64,000 nucleotides of DNA from CBDBZL01 sp965213545 (GTDB taxonomy: Bacteria > Pseudomonadota > Alphaproteobacteria > Sphingomonadales > Sphingomonadaceae), in the NCBI GenBank assembly GCA_965213545.1, contig CBDBZL010000002.1, forward strand, positions 1,674,001 to 1,738,000, written 5' to 3'. The notes beneath the pieces are model-generated. The model was not told the origin of the DNA, made no database searches, and saw nothing but the letters and a program-made list of their open reading frames with translations. The position numbers and the translations under genes are program-made. Below, one piece after another: positions 16,891 to 32,462 of the stretch (positions within the stretch are counted from its first letter, which is position 1; each line of letters begins with the position of its first letter).

Positions 16891-17814
16891 GTGGCGAGCA
16901 TGGGTCTGAGCCTAGACGAACAAAAGGCGGTCGAACGCTTTCGCAAGAGCGTGGTCGATCCCTCGAAGGACAGCCTCGTCATCATCGATTTCTGGGCCGA
17001 GTGGTGCGGCCCCTGTAAGGCGCTGACCCCGGTGCTCGAGAAGGTGGCGCGCGACTACGCGGACAAGGGGGTGAAGCTGGTCAAGCTCAATGTCGATGAG
17101 GAACCCTTCATCGCCGGGCAGTTCCAGGTGAAGTCCATCCCTGCGGTCTATGCGGTGTTCCAGGGCCAGCCGGTGGCCGATCTGACTCCTGCGCGTGGCG
17201 AGACGCAGCTGAAGCAGGCGCTCGACCAGATCCTGGGCCAGCTGCCCGTTACCGGGGGCGCTGCGGACAATGGCGAGGCAGGCGCGCAGGACATCGCCCC
17301 GCTACTGGCGATGGGCGAAGAGGTTCTGGCAGCCGGCGATGGCGAGCGCGCGGCGGGGATCTTCACCCAGCTTGCCGAGATGGAGCCCGACAATCCCGGC
17401 GTGCAGTCAGGCCTGGTGCGCGCGCTGCTGGCCGCGGGCCGCCAGGACGAGGCGCGCGCTGCCTATGATGCGCTTTCCGACGACCTGAAGGCCGATCCGC
17501 TGGTGGCGCAGGCAGGCAGTGCGCTCGAGCTTGCCGGGACGCAGCTGGACGAAGGCGAACTTGAGACCCTGCGCGCCGCCGCAGCCGAGCGTCCGGCCGA
17601 TATGGACGCGCAATTTGCCTATGCGCAGGCCGCCTTCGCCGCGGGTAACCGGGACGCGGCCGCCGATACGCTGCTGGCCATGATCGAGGCCGATCCGCAA
17701 TGGAACGAGAGCGCCGCGCGCAGCCGGCTGCTGATGATGTTCGAGGCGATCGGGCTGGAGGACCCGTGGGTCGCAGCCCAGCGCCGCCGTCTCTCGCTGC
17801 TGCTGTTCGGGTGA
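16891..17814 (+). CDS. Thioredoxin-domain protein with C-terminal TPR region (YbbN/CnoX-like)
   Basis: 307 residues from GTG at 16891. I chose this start because AAAAAGGGGA lies ~9 bases upstream; ATG at 16900 is the alternative and is too far from it. The thioredoxin fold (residues ~10-115) has WAEWCGPCK with Cys39 and Cys42, and the cis-proline segment SIPAVYAV. The C-terminal half is Ala/Glu-rich helical repeats that match the tetratricopeptide region of YbbN (CnoX), a redox holdase chaperone working with GroEL and DnaK. Unlike E. coli YbbN it keeps both active-site cysteines. It is divergent from the tRNA and followed by the LON-domain gene. Confidence 0.9.
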   Translation: MASMGLSLDEQKAVERFRKSVVDPSKDSLVIIDFWAEWCGPCKALTPVLEKVARDYADKGVKLVKLNVDEEPFIAGQFQVKSIPAVYAVFQGQPVADLTPARGETQLKQALDQILGQLPVTGGAADNGEAGAQDIAPLLAMGEEVLAAGDGERAAGIFTQLAEMEPDNPGVQSGLVRALLAAGRQDEARAAYDALSDDLKADPLVAQAGSALELAGTQLDEGELETLRAAAAERPADMDAQFAYAQAAFAAGNRDAAADTLLAMIEADPQWNESAARSRLLMMFEAIGLEDPWVAAQRRRLSLLLFG

Positions 17815-17907
17815 ACGTGCCCGCTGGCCCGGTTGGACCTTGCGGCACTGGACCTTGGGGCAGGGGCTTCGACAAGCCGCAAGCGAGCCTGTAAGCTGCC
17901 CCTACAC

Positions 17908-18522
17908 ATGACCGCCACCCGCCTGTCGATCTTCCCGCTTACCGGAGCGATCCTGTTCCCCGGCCTGCAGTTGCCGCTGCATATCTTCGAGCCGCGCTAC
18001 CGGGCGCTGGTGGGCGATGCCCTGGCGCGCGACCGGCGGATCGCCATGATCCAGCCGCAGGTGGCCAAGGAGGGCTCGCCGTTGTTCAAGATGGGCTGCG
18101 TGGGCCGGATCGAGGATGTCGAGACCACGCAGGACGGGCGCTACAACGTCATTCTGGGCGGTGTCGCCCGCTTCCGCTTGCTGCGCGAGCTGGAGGTGGC
18201 AACCCCGTTTCGCCAAGTGGAGGGCGAGATCCTCGACGAGCCGGGCGAGGAAGCGCTGAGCCTGGGCGAGCGCGCCGCGTTCGAGGCCGAGGCACGTCGT
18301 TTCGCCGATTCGCAGGGCTATGCCATCGACTGGGATTCGGTCGCGCGGCTGGACGACACCTCGCTGATCAATGGGGTCAGCCAGATTGCTCCGTTCGATG
18401 CCGCCTCCAAGCAAGCACTGCTTGAGGCAGATGATCTGCGCACCCGCTGCGAACTGCTGGTCCAGTTGATGGAGTTCTTCGGCCGCGGCGATCCCGACGA
18501 GGCGCGCGTCACCTTGCAATAG
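17908..18522 (+). CDS. LON substrate-binding domain protein
   Basis: 204 residues from the ATG at 17908; the upstream frame is open but not protein-like. The sequence is only the N-terminal LON domain: RLSIFPLTGAILFPGLQLPLHIFEPRYRAL, then GCVGRIEDVE and NVILGGVARFRLL. The ATPase and protease parts of Lon are absent, as is normal for this stand-alone family, whose function is unsettled (peptide or protein binding is presumed). It follows the thioredoxin/TPR gene by 93 bases in the same direction, so both may be part of one protein-quality-control transcript. It is convergent with phaB. Confidence 0.9.
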   Translation: MTATRLSIFPLTGAILFPGLQLPLHIFEPRYRALVGDALARDRRIAMIQPQVAKEGSPLFKMGCVGRIEDVETTQDGRYNVILGGVARFRLLRELEVATPFRQVEGEILDEPGEEALSLGERAAFEAEARRFADSQGYAIDWDSVARLDDTSLINGVSQIAPFDAASKQALLEADDLRTRCELLVQLMEFFGRGDPDEARVTLQ

Positions 18523-18637
18523 GCGGCTTCGGCTGTGTTTTGGGGCTGTGTCCTGGGTCGTATTCCGGGGCCGTGGTCCGCTGCCGGTCCCCAGGCGAGG
18601 GGAGCCCTGTCGATGCCGGCCCCCGTCGACCGATCGG

Positions 18638-19360
18638 TCAGTACATGTGCTGCCCGCCATTGATCGACAATGTCGAGCCGGTGATGAAGCCCGCTTCCTC
18701 CGAGGCGAGGAAACTCACCCCGCGGGCGATCTCCGAAGCCTGCCCCAGGCGGTTGACGGGGATCTTGGCGACAATCTTTTCCAGCACGTTCTCGGGCACC
18801 GCAGCCACCATGTCGGTATCGATATAACCCGGTGCGATGGCGTTCACGGTGATCCCGGCCTTGGCGCCTTCTTGCGCCAGAGCTTTGGTGAAGCCGTGGA
18901 TTCCGCTTTTGGCGGCGGCATAATTCACCTGGCCATATTGCCCTGCCTGGCCGTTGATCGAACCGATATTGATGATCCGTCCCCAGCCCGCTTCCTTCAT
19001 CGCCGGGAAACAGGCCTTGGCCATGTTGAAACAGCCGCCAAGGTTGATCCGCAGCACCTCGTTCCAGTCCTCGTGGCTCATCCGGGCGAGCGTGCCATCG
19101 CGCGTGATGCCAGCATTGTTCACCACCACCGCGATCGGCCCGACCTCGTCTGTCACCTGGCGGCATCCGGCAAGCGCGGCCTCATGATCGCCCACATCCC
19201 ACTGATAGGCCTCGATCCCAGTCTCCTGGGTGAAAGCGCGGGCCTTTTCCTCGTTGCCGCCGTAGTTCGCCACCACCAGGAAGCCATCCGCCTTCAACGT
19301 CTCGGACACCGCTCTGCCGATACCCCGGGTTCCGCCGGTCACGATTGCCACGCGCGCCAT
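18638..19360 (-). CDS. phaB: Acetoacetyl-CoA reductase
   Basis: 240 residues, normal length. It reduces acetoacetyl-CoA with NADPH to (R)-3-hydroxybutyryl-CoA, the polyhydroxybutyrate precursor. The SDR motifs are TGGTRGIG (8-15), NNAG (81-84), Ser134, Tyr147 and Lys151 in NIGSINGQAGQYGQVNYAAAK, a stretch typical of PhaB rather than FabG. The C-terminus ITGSTLSINGGQHMY is also PhaB-like. No phaA or phaC lies beside it; phaZ is ~5 kb away on the other strand. Confidence 0.92.
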   Translation of the reverse strand: MARVAIVTGGTRGIGRAVSETLKADGFLVVANYGGNEEKARAFTQETGIEAYQWDVGDHEAALAGCRQVTDEVGPIAVVVNNAGITRDGTLARMSHEDWNEVLRINLGGCFNMAKACFPAMKEAGWGRIINIGSINGQAGQYGQVNYAAAKSGIHGFTKALAQEGAKAGITVNAIAPGYIDTDMVAAVPENVLEKIVAKIPVNRLGQASEIARGVSFLASEEAGFITGSTLSINGGQHMY

Positions 19361-19484
19361 TTTCCATCTCTCCCATTGCCCGGGTCTCTATCCCGTCGCG
19401 GGTTGGTTCATAAGCGCGCGGAAGGAGGATGGGCAAAGGAAAAGGCTTCGCGGCCGGGCGCGACTCGTTTGCATCGACGCAACG

Positions 19485-19518
19485 AAAAGGCCGGCGGTGC
19501 TCGCAAGCACGGCCGGCC
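19485..19518 (-). terminator. Rho-independent terminator
   Basis: On the minus strand GGCCGGC pairs with GCCGGCC (outer arms 19512-19518 and 19489-19495), an inner stem GTGCT/AGCAC closes a CGAG-type loop, and four T follow. It is ~70 bases past the end of the acidic lipoprotein gene, and probably ends that transcript. Confidence 0.7.
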
Positions 19519-19586
19519 AATCCGGATGGCGAACCTGCTAATGGTCCGCCGCGAAACAGGCAGGATCGACCCGCCGGTTATTCGAT

Positions 19587-19823
19587 CTATTCGACGACCA
19601 CGGCATCATCGTCGAGGACCGCGTCATCCTCGGTCATCATGGGATCCTCGGTCTCCATCATCATGGGATCTTCGGCTTCCATCATCATGGTGTCATCGGC
19701 CATCATGGCATCATCTTCCACCAGCACGGCGTCATCCTCAGCCGCTTCCTCGGCGGGGCTGTCACAGGCGGCAAGCCCCAGACCCAGCGCGGTGGCCGAT
19801 GCGATCGCGAGCAATTTCCTCAT
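19587..19823 (-). CDS. Small acidic, methionine-rich lipoprotein
   Basis: 78 residues. The signal peptide ends in a lipobox (GLGLAAC, Cys20), so the product should be lipid-anchored in the envelope. The mature 58 residues are nearly all Asp, Glu, Met, Ala and Val, arranged as imperfect repeats (EDDAMMADDTMMM, EAEDPMMME, TEDPMMTEDD, ending DDDAVVVE). An AGGAAG ribosome site precedes the ATG. No family is recognised. Metal binding through Met and acidic residues is possible, but that is only inference. A strong hairpin with a T-run follows the gene. Confidence 0.68.
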   Translation of the reverse strand: MRKLLAIASATALGLGLAACDSPAEEAAEDDAVLVEDDAMMADDTMMMEAEDPMMMETEDPMMTEDDAVLDDDAVVVE

Positions 19824-19929
19824 GGCAACTTCCTTTCTACATCCGCCCCGCAGTGATTTTCGGGACGCTTGGGTTAACCCGCCCGAACCCTTCGTGGCGA
19901 GTGAGTGTTTCGTCAAGTCCGAGCCAGGC

Positions 19930-20199
19930 TCAGAACGTGCGCCGCAGATGTGTGATGTTCGCCCCGGCAATCGCCGCCAACGCACCCACCTTGGCCAAGA
20001 GAAGGGCGGCGATACTATAGGTGCCACCGAGCAGCGAACCTGCACCCACCAGCGGGCTGACGACCAGGCCCACCACCAGCGCGCCTCCAACGCCGGCCAC
20101 GATGTTGCGCAACACCTCGTCGGAACGCTCTTGCCCCATGACGATCGAGGCAAGCCAGCCCAGGATAGTCCCCAGGACGATCAGGAAAACAAGGCCCAT
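19930..20199 (-). CDS. GlsB/YeaQ/YmgE family membrane protein
   Basis: About 89 residues from the ATG at 20199 (another ATG is three codons earlier). Three hydrophobic segments appear: GLVFLIVLGTILGWLASIVMG, NIVAGVGGALVVGLVVSPLVG and IAALLLAKVGALAAIAGANI. The order and the GWLAS and G-rich middle segment match transglycosylase-associated/GlsB stress-response proteins of the inner membrane, whose molecular role is unclear. It is followed by the acidic lipoprotein gene on the same strand, ~106 bases downstream. Confidence 0.82.
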   Translation of the reverse strand: MGLVFLIVLGTILGWLASIVMGQERSDEVLRNIVAGVGGALVVGLVVSPLVGAGSLLGGTYSIAALLLAKVGALAAIAGANITHLRRTF

Positions 20200-20277
20200 G
20201 GTGCCCAAGATCCAATAACGGTCGTCATGGGGCCTGAACCAAGCGAATTGGCGAAGGTTCCGCCCGGCGGTTGGCGG

Positions 20278-21090
20278 CTAACGTGTCAGCAGCCAGATCA
20301 GCGCCGCGCTCCCCACCACCACACGGTACCATCCGAACGGGGTGAAGCCCGCGCGGCTGACATAGGCGACAAAGGCGCGGATGATGACCAGCGCGGTGAC
20401 AAACGCGAACACGAAGCCTAGCGCAATCTCGTTCCAGCCGACCAGCGCATTGCCCGAAAGCAGCTGGTCGGGCTCGGCGAAAATCTTCACCGTGGCCGCG
20501 CCCAGCATGGTCGGGACGGCAAGGAAGAATGAGAACTCGGCTGCGGTCTTGCGCCCGACGCCCATCGCCAGCGCGCCCAGGATCGTGGCGCCCGAACGGC
20601 TGGTGCCCGGGATCATCGCCAGGCACTGGACGAAACCGACGGCGATCGCGGTGCGCCACGACAGCGCGGCGACGCCCGTATCGGGCGCAGGCTTGATCGT
20701 GCGCTCGAGCACGATGATGGCGATGCCGCCGATGATGAGCGCCACCGCCACCACCAGCGGCGTCTCGAGCATCACGTCGATCGCATCCTTCACCAGCAGG
20801 CCGATCACCGCTGCCGGAAGGAAGGCGAGGAAAATGTTGCGCACGAAGCGCAGTGCCTCGGTCTCCAGCGCGAGCAGGCCTATTCCCATCCGCCAGAACA
20901 GCTTGAAATAGGTGACCACCACCGCGAGGATGGCGCCCAGCTGGATGACGATGTTGAACTGCGCCCACTGCGCGGCGTCATAGCCGAACGCCTCGCTGGC
21001 GAGGATCAGATGCCCGGTCGAGGAGACGGGGAGGAATTCGGTCAGACCCTCAAGGATGCCGAGCAGGATGGCGGTGAGGGTGAGGTCCAT
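20278..21090 (-). CDS. uppP: Undecaprenyl-diphosphatase (BacA/UppP)
   Basis: 270 residues, normal length, highly hydrophobic with about seven to eight membrane segments. It dephosphorylates undecaprenyl diphosphate so that the lipid carrier for peptidoglycan and other envelope glycans can be reused; loss or inhibition affects bacitracin sensitivity. Signature motifs are LEGLTEFLPVSSTGHLIL at residues ~13-30 and the PGTSRSGATI region near 164. It is in its own transcript, between the GlsB gene and the ABC exporter gene. A 276-base gap upstream (21091-21367) shows no gene. Confidence 0.95.
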   Translation of the reverse strand: MDLTLTAILLGILEGLTEFLPVSSTGHLILASEAFGYDAAQWAQFNIVIQLGAILAVVVTYFKLFWRMGIGLLALETEALRFVRNIFLAFLPAAVIGLLVKDAIDVMLETPLVVAVALIIGGIAIIVLERTIKPAPDTGVAALSWRTAIAVGFVQCLAMIPGTSRSGATILGALAMGVGRKTAAEFSFFLAVPTMLGAATVKIFAEPDQLLSGNALVGWNEIALGFVFAFVTALVIIRAFVAYVSRAGFTPFGWYRVVVGSAALIWLLTR

Positions 21091-21367
21091 GAGCGCCGCG
21101 CGCTTTCGCCGGGGGGCCGGGCGGTGTCAAGCGCACGGGTCGCCTGGAAGCCGGGGGTTGGAGGCGGCCGGCCGCGGCTGGGTTGGTTGGGCGGAGGGCT
21201 GGCAAGGGCGGGGCGGCGGTCATCTCACCCCGCCCGCGAATATCGCGCCTCGGCGTCACCTCATTTGCATCCCCCCTACAGGCGGCTTGCAGGAACTGCC
21301 GGGCGTTGCCGCTGGCCGTGTTCTCAGCGCGCAAGATTTGATGCAGAACGCCCTACCGAACCGCCGA

Positions 21368-23194
21368 TCAGGCCGCCGCCGCCTCGTCGAACTGGAGCGA
21401 GGCGAGGCGGGTATAGAGGCCGCCCGCGCCCACGAGCGAAGCGTGATCGCCTTCTTCCACGATGCGTCCGCTGTCCATCACCACGATCCGGTCGGCCGCG
21501 CGCACGGTGGCCAGGCGATGGGCAATAACCAGCGTGGTGCGATCGGCCATCAGCCGCTCGAGCGCCTGCTGAACCAGGTTCTCGCTCTCGGCATCGAGCG
21601 AGCTGGTGGCCTCGTCGAGCAGCAGGATCGGCGCATCGCGCAGCAGCGCGCGGGCGATGGCGATGCGCTGGCGCTGACCGCCCGAAAGCCGCGCCCCGCC
21701 TTCGCCCAGGAATGTGTCCAGCCCCTGGGGAAGCGCCTTCAAAAACACGTCGGCATGCGCCGCGCGCGCCGCCTCCCAGATCGCCTCGTCGTCCGCTGCC
21801 CAGGCGCCGTAGCGCAGATTGTCGCGCGCATTGGCGGCGAACAATATGCCCTCCTGCGGCACCAGCGCGATGCGCCGGCGCACCTCGCCCGGATCGGCGC
21901 CGGTCAGCGGCACGCCATCGAGCCGCACCGTGCCTGTTTGCGGATCGTAGAAGCGGCAGGCGAGCTGGAACATGGTCGACTTGCCCGCGCCGGAGGGGCC
22001 GACGATGGCCACCGTCTCGCCCGGCTCGATGGTGAGCGAGATGTCCTGCACCGCCTGTTCGCTGGGCCGGGTGGGATAGCTGAAGGTGACGTTCTGGAAC
22101 GCCAGCCCGCCGCGCGCCGGTTCGGGCAGGGCGAGCGGCCTGGCGGGCGCGGCGATGGTCGGCTTTTGCGCCAGCAGCTGGCCCAGCCGCTCGGCCGCGC
22201 CCGCGCCGCGCACCAGATCGCCATAAACCTCGGTCAGCGAACCGAACGCGCCCGCCACGATCAGCCCGGTCAGCACGAAGGCGGCGATGGTGCCCCCCGT
22301 CAGTCGCCCCTCGACCACCTGGATCGCGCCATCCCATAACAGCAGCGTGATGGCGCCGAACACGAACGAGATGACGATGGTGGTCATCATCGAGCGCAAC
22401 CGGATGCGGCGCTGCGCGGTTTCGTAATTGGCCTCTACCGCTCGGGCGAAGCGCGCGCGTTCGCGCTCCTCCTGGTTGAAGCCCTGGACGATCTTCATCG
22501 CCCCCAGCACCTCGGTGGTGATCGAGCCCACTGCGGCCACCTTGTCCTGGCTTTCGCGCGAAACGCGGCGGATGCGCCGGCCGAACCACACGATCGGCAC
22601 GATGATGGCGGCCACCCCTGCCAGCAGCATCACCGTGAGCTGCGGCGCCAGGATCAGCAGGTAGGCGATGCCGCCCGTCGCCATGATGGCATTGCGCAGC
22701 GCCACTGAAATGGTCGAGCCCACCACCACCTCGATCTGGGTGGTGTCGGCGGTCATCCGGCTGGCGATCTCGCTGGGCGCGTTCTCCTCGAAAAAGCCGG
22801 GCGACAGGCGCAGCAGGTTGGCCTGCACCTGGCGGCGGATATCGGCCACCACCCGTTCGCCGAGCGAGGCGACGAAATAATAGCGCAGCCCCGTCCCCAC
22901 CGCCAGCACGATGACGATGAGCAGCAGGTAACGAAACCACCGGCCGATCTCGCCGGGATCATCGCTGCCGGCAAACCCCCGGTCGATGACCAGGCGAAAG
23001 CCGGCGGGAATGGCCAGCGTCGCCGCCGCGGTGACGGTCAGCGCGATCAACGCGCCGGCGACCAGCCCCGGATAGCGCTTCGCCGCGCTGTAGACCATGC
23101 GCAGCGGGGCCAGACCTTCGGTGGATTTATCCACCTCAGCCCGTTCGCTCCTGCTCTGCGCCCTGCCCCGGGCCTGTCTTGCGCTTCTTGCCAT
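21368..23194 (-). CDS. ABC exporter, fused permease and ATPase (MsbA/multidrug type)
   Basis: 608 residues. The first ~340 form six membrane helices, preceded by a basic cytoplasmic lead; the rest is the ATPase with Walker A GPSGAGKST at 399-407, a Q-loop (LVPQEG), the signature LSGGQ at 503-507, Walker B ILLLDEATSSLD and the switch His in VIAHRLATV. Half-transporters of this type dimerise and export lipids, drugs or peptides across the inner membrane. The cargo cannot be told: the closest architecture is MsbA-like, but general multidrug exporters look the same. It is transcribed alone, divergent from phaZ. Confidence 0.9.
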   Translation of the reverse strand: MARSARQARGRAQSRSERAEVDKSTEGLAPLRMVYSAAKRYPGLVAGALIALTVTAAATLAIPAGFRLVIDRGFAGSDDPGEIGRWFRYLLLIVIVLAVGTGLRYYFVASLGERVVADIRRQVQANLLRLSPGFFEENAPSEIASRMTADTTQIEVVVGSTISVALRNAIMATGGIAYLLILAPQLTVMLLAGVAAIIVPIVWFGRRIRRVSRESQDKVAAVGSITTEVLGAMKIVQGFNQEERERARFARAVEANYETAQRRIRLRSMMTTIVISFVFGAITLLLWDGAIQVVEGRLTGGTIAAFVLTGLIVAGAFGSLTEVYGDLVRGAGAAERLGQLLAQKPTIAAPARPLALPEPARGGLAFQNVTFSYPTRPSEQAVQDISLTIEPGETVAIVGPSGAGKSTMFQLACRFYDPQTGTVRLDGVPLTGADPGEVRRRIALVPQEGILFAANARDNLRYGAWAADDEAIWEAARAAHADVFLKALPQGLDTFLGEGGARLSGGQRQRIAIARALLRDAPILLLDEATSSLDAESENLVQQALERLMADRTTLVIAHRLATVRAADRIVVMDSGRIVEEGDHASLVGAGGLYTRLASLQFDEAAAA

Positions 23195-23323
23195 TTGCCA
23201 GCGCCCCTAACGCATCTTGGGCAAGGCGTGAAGCGTCTGGCGCGCCTGCGTTTGCCGCATTGCAACATGATCCCTATATGACGGGGAAAGAGGGCGCCTG
23301 CCGCCCGCCGCAGGATACCCTCG

Positions 23324-24577
23324 ATGCTTTATTCCGCTTACGAGATGCAACGCTCGTTTCTCTCCAATGTCAGCAGCTGGGCCTCGATCGGCGCGCAGCT
23401 GCTGACCAATCCCGCCCTGCCGATAGGGTACCTTGGTGCCGGGCCGATGGTGGCGAGCGCACTCGAGGTGTTCGCCCATGTCTACGAGAACCGCGGCAAG
23501 CCGATCTTCGGCATCACCGAGGTCATGGTGGATGGGGCAAGCCACCGGGTGCATGAGGAGGTGGTGCTCGAAAAGCCGTTCGGCGCGCTTCGCCATTTCC
23601 GCCGCGATAGCCTGCCCGACGATGCGCCGCGCCTGTTGATCGTGGCGCCGATGAGCGGGCACTACGCCACGCTGCTGCGCGGCACGGTAATGCGCATGGT
23701 GGAGCACCAGGAGGTGTGGATCACCGACTGGGCCGATGCGCGGATGGTGCCGCTATCCGAGGGGCGCTTCGACCTCGACGACTATATCGACTACATCATC
23801 GAGTTCACCCGCTTCGTGGGGCCGGGCGCGGATGGCGGGGTTCACGTCCTGGCGGTGTGCCAGCCATCCGTTCCCGCCTTCGCCGCCGCCGCGGTGATGG
23901 CCAAGAACGAGGATCCGTGCCGGCCCGCGACCCTCACCTTGATGGGTGGACCGATCGACACCCGCGCCAGTCCCACGGGGGTGAACGACCTGGCCATGGC
24001 CAAGCCGCTGGCCTGGTTCCGCAACAATGTCGTCGCCACCGTGCCCTTCACCTACCCGGGCGCCGGGCGGAAGGTCTATCCCGGCTTCCTCCAGCTTGCC
24101 GGCTTCCTGTCGATGAACCTGGAAAGCCACATGCTGAGCCATTTCGAGATGTTCAAGCATCTGACGCTGGGCGACCAGGAAAGCGCCGATGCCACCAAGG
24201 GCTTCTATGACGAATATCTGTCGGTGTGCGATATGACCGCCGAGTTCTATCTGGAGACGGTGGAGCACGTGTTCCAGAAGCATTCGCTGCCCAAGGGCGA
24301 GTTCGTCCATCGCGGTGTGCCCATCGACCTTGATGCGATCCGCGACACCGCGCTGCTGGCGATCGAGGGCGAGCGTGACGATATCTCGGGCATCGGCCAG
24401 ACCCGCGCCGCGCTCGACATCTGCGAGCATCTGCCGGTCGAGCGCAAGAAATACCACCTGGCGCGCGATGTCGGCCATTACGGCATGTTCCACGGCAGCA
24501 AGTGGCGCACCCGGATCGCGCCGGTGGTGGAGCAGTGGATCAGAGCTAATCCAAGGCTCCCGTCCGGGCCTTCATGA
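23324..24577 (+). CDS. phaZ: Intracellular polyhydroxybutyrate depolymerase
   Basis: 417 residues. The family is recognised from MLYSAYEMQRSFLSNVSSWA at the N-terminus, and from VLAVCQPSVPAFAA, in which Cys179 sits in the Cys-type lipase-box of PhaZ1-class depolymerases. Further conserved parts are TLMGGPID, VYPGFLQLAGFLSMN and the C-terminal DVGHYGMFHGSKWR with the catalytic His. It degrades stored native PHB granules in the cytoplasm. No signal peptide is present, which agrees with an intracellular role. It is divergent from the ABC exporter and ~140 bases ahead of gltB. Confidence 0.92.
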   Translation: MLYSAYEMQRSFLSNVSSWASIGAQLLTNPALPIGYLGAGPMVASALEVFAHVYENRGKPIFGITEVMVDGASHRVHEEVVLEKPFGALRHFRRDSLPDDAPRLLIVAPMSGHYATLLRGTVMRMVEHQEVWITDWADARMVPLSEGRFDLDDYIDYIIEFTRFVGPGADGGVHVLAVCQPSVPAFAAAAVMAKNEDPCRPATLTLMGGPIDTRASPTGVNDLAMAKPLAWFRNNVVATVPFTYPGAGRKVYPGFLQLAGFLSMNLESHMLSHFEMFKHLTLGDQESADATKGFYDEYLSVCDMTAEFYLETVEHVFQKHSLPKGEFVHRGVPIDLDAIRDTALLAIEGERDDISGIGQTRAALDICEHLPVERKKYHLARDVGHYGMFHGSKWRTRIAPVVEQWIRANPRLPSGPS

Positions 24578-24714
24578 CACCGGGCGGGATGACGTGCGGG
24601 TCCTCGCGAGGGGTGCGCGTTCGATCTTGCCAAACCGATTTGCGATTGTCATGAAGGGCATTCGCGACATTTTTGCGCAGGCAGACCCTCTGTCACTGAC
24701 GCTTCGTTACCCGG

Positions 24715-29433
<4,719 letters not shown>

Positions 29434-29446
29434 GATCGGCCGGACG

Positions 29447-30883
<1,437 letters not shown>

Positions 30884-31035
30884 TTGCCTGCTTGGTTCAT
30901 CCGGCAGGGGTTACGGGGGCGGCGGCAAGAACCGCGTGCCGATCGCGTCCAATTTCATCCGCATGACCGGTCAACCGCGCCCCCCCGCTCACGTCACTAG
31001 GCACAAGGCGGACGAATGGCTAAGGCCCTGCGCCT

Positions 31036-31935
31036 ATGAGCGAGATGCGCGACAGGCAGATGCTGGCCAAGGCGGAGACGCTGATTGAGGCGCTGCCTTA
31101 CTTCCAGCGCTATGCGGCGCGCACCTTCGTGGTCAAATATGGCGGCCACGCGATGGGCGATGCCAAGGCCGCGCGCGATTTTGCCGAGGATGTGGTGCTG
31201 CTGAAAGCGGTGGGGATCAACCCCGTGGTCGTTCATGGCGGCGGTCCGCAGATCGGCGCCATGCTGAGCCGGCTGGGTGTCCAGAGCAGCTTCGTCGATG
31301 GCCTGCGCGTAACCGACAAGGCCACCGCCGAGATCGCCGAGATGGTGCTGTCGGGCGGGATCAACAAGCAGCTGGTCGGCTGGATCGCGCAGGCCGGCGG
31401 GCGGGCGATCGGCATATCGGGCAAGGATGGCGGCCTGGTCACCGCGCGCAAGCTGACCCGCAGCGTGCAGGACCCCGACAGCCGGATCGAGCAATTGGTC
31501 GACCTGGGCTTTGTGGGCGAGCCCGAGACCATCGACACGGCCATCCTGAGCACCGCGAGCGCTGCCGGGATGATCCCCGTGGTCGCCCCCATCGCGGCGG
31601 GCAGCGATGGCGAGACCTATAATATCAACGCCGACACCATGGCCGGCGCCATTGCCGCCGCGCTGGGCGCGGCGCGGCTGTTCCTGCTGACCGATGTCGA
31701 GGGCGTGCGCGACGCGGATGGCCGGCTTCTGACCAGTCTCGAGCCTGCCGATATCGACCGGCTGACGGCGGCCGGCACCATTACCGGCGGCATGATCCCC
31801 AAGCTGGAGACGTGCATTGCCGCGGTCGAGGCGGGCTGCGAAGCGGCGGTGGTGCTTGACGGACGCGTGCCGCACGCGATGCTTCTGGAATTCTTCACCT
31901 CGCGCGGCGCGGGGACAATGGTGAGCCTTGGATGA
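31036..31935 (+). CDS. argB: Acetylglutamate kinase
   Basis: 299 residues, normal. Phosphorylates N-acetylglutamate in the second step of arginine synthesis. Conserved parts are VVKYGGHAMGD near residue 33, VVHGGGPQIGAML, the NINADTMAGAIAAALGA ATP-site segment near 195, and GGMIPKLETCI near 250. The N-terminal extension (KAETLIEALPYFQRYAA) is typical of the arginine-sensitive, hexameric enzymes. Its stop overlaps the start of a lipoprotein gene (ATGA), so they are likely coupled. Confidence 0.96.
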   Translation: MSEMRDRQMLAKAETLIEALPYFQRYAARTFVVKYGGHAMGDAKAARDFAEDVVLLKAVGINPVVVHGGGPQIGAMLSRLGVQSSFVDGLRVTDKATAEIAEMVLSGGINKQLVGWIAQAGGRAIGISGKDGGLVTARKLTRSVQDPDSRIEQLVDLGFVGEPETIDTAILSTASAAGMIPVVAPIAAGSDGETYNINADTMAGAIAAALGAARLFLLTDVEGVRDADGRLLTSLEPADIDRLTAAGTITGGMIPKLETCIAAVEAGCEAAVVLDGRVPHAMLLEFFTSRGAGTMVSLG

Positions 31936-32462
31936 TGCAACTGACCCGACCCCTCCTCCTCTCCCTCTTGCTCCTTGTCGCCGGATGTGGCGGCGGGGCT
32001 CCCGAGGAGACCGAACCGCTCGAACAAGCGGACTCCGTCCTCCCTCCGCCGATGAGCCGCGAGGACCTCGACCTGACCCCGCTCGAACGCGAAGCGCTGG
32101 CGCTCGAAACCTGCCGCGAGGTGGTGCAGCAATATTCCACCGCGCTCGAGCGCAACGCGTTCGAGTTCGCCTCGCTGTTCTGGGACGATCCGGTAATCGA
32201 CGGTCCGCGTCTGGCGGCATTGCACGACGGCTATGTCTCGCCGCGGATCAGCTCGATCCGGGCGATAGAGGAGCGCATCGACGGGCCGGTGTCCTGCTCG
32301 GTCACCGCTGCGCTGATCGACGGATCCAACGCCGCCATACCCCCGCGCCAAGGCGAACTGCGGTTGCGCCGGATGATGGTGGATGGCGAGCAGCGCTGGG
32401 TCATCGTCCAGGGCACTTTCATCGAGCCGATGCAGCGCGCCGGTCGGGGCGAACCGGCCTGA
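31932..32462 (+). CDS. Putative lipoprotein, unknown function
   Basis: 176 residues. The signal sequence LLLSLLLLVAGCGGG has a lipobox with Cys at ~residue 19. The mature part has a conserved-looking helical segment (EALALETCREVVQQYSTALE) and a small beta-rich domain (GELRLRRMMVDGEQRWVIVQ), somewhat like an NTF2-type fold, but that is a guess. It overlaps argB by four bases; whether this reflects function or simple operon compaction is unknown. Confidence 0.75.
   Translation: MMQLTRPLLLSLLLLVAGCGGGAPEETEPLEQADSVLPPPMSREDLDLTPLEREALALETCREVVQQYSTALERNAFEFASLFWDDPVIDGPRLAALHDGYVSPRISSIRAIEERIDGPVSCSVTAALIDGSNAAIPPRQGELRLRRMMVDGEQRWVIVQGTFIEPMQRAGRGEPA

Noticed and set aside
23121..23134. DnaA-box or inverted-repeat-like sequence GTGGATTTATCCAC
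   Set aside because: It lies in the coding region of the ABC exporter and is explained by its codons (EVDKST); no cluster of similar boxes is present.
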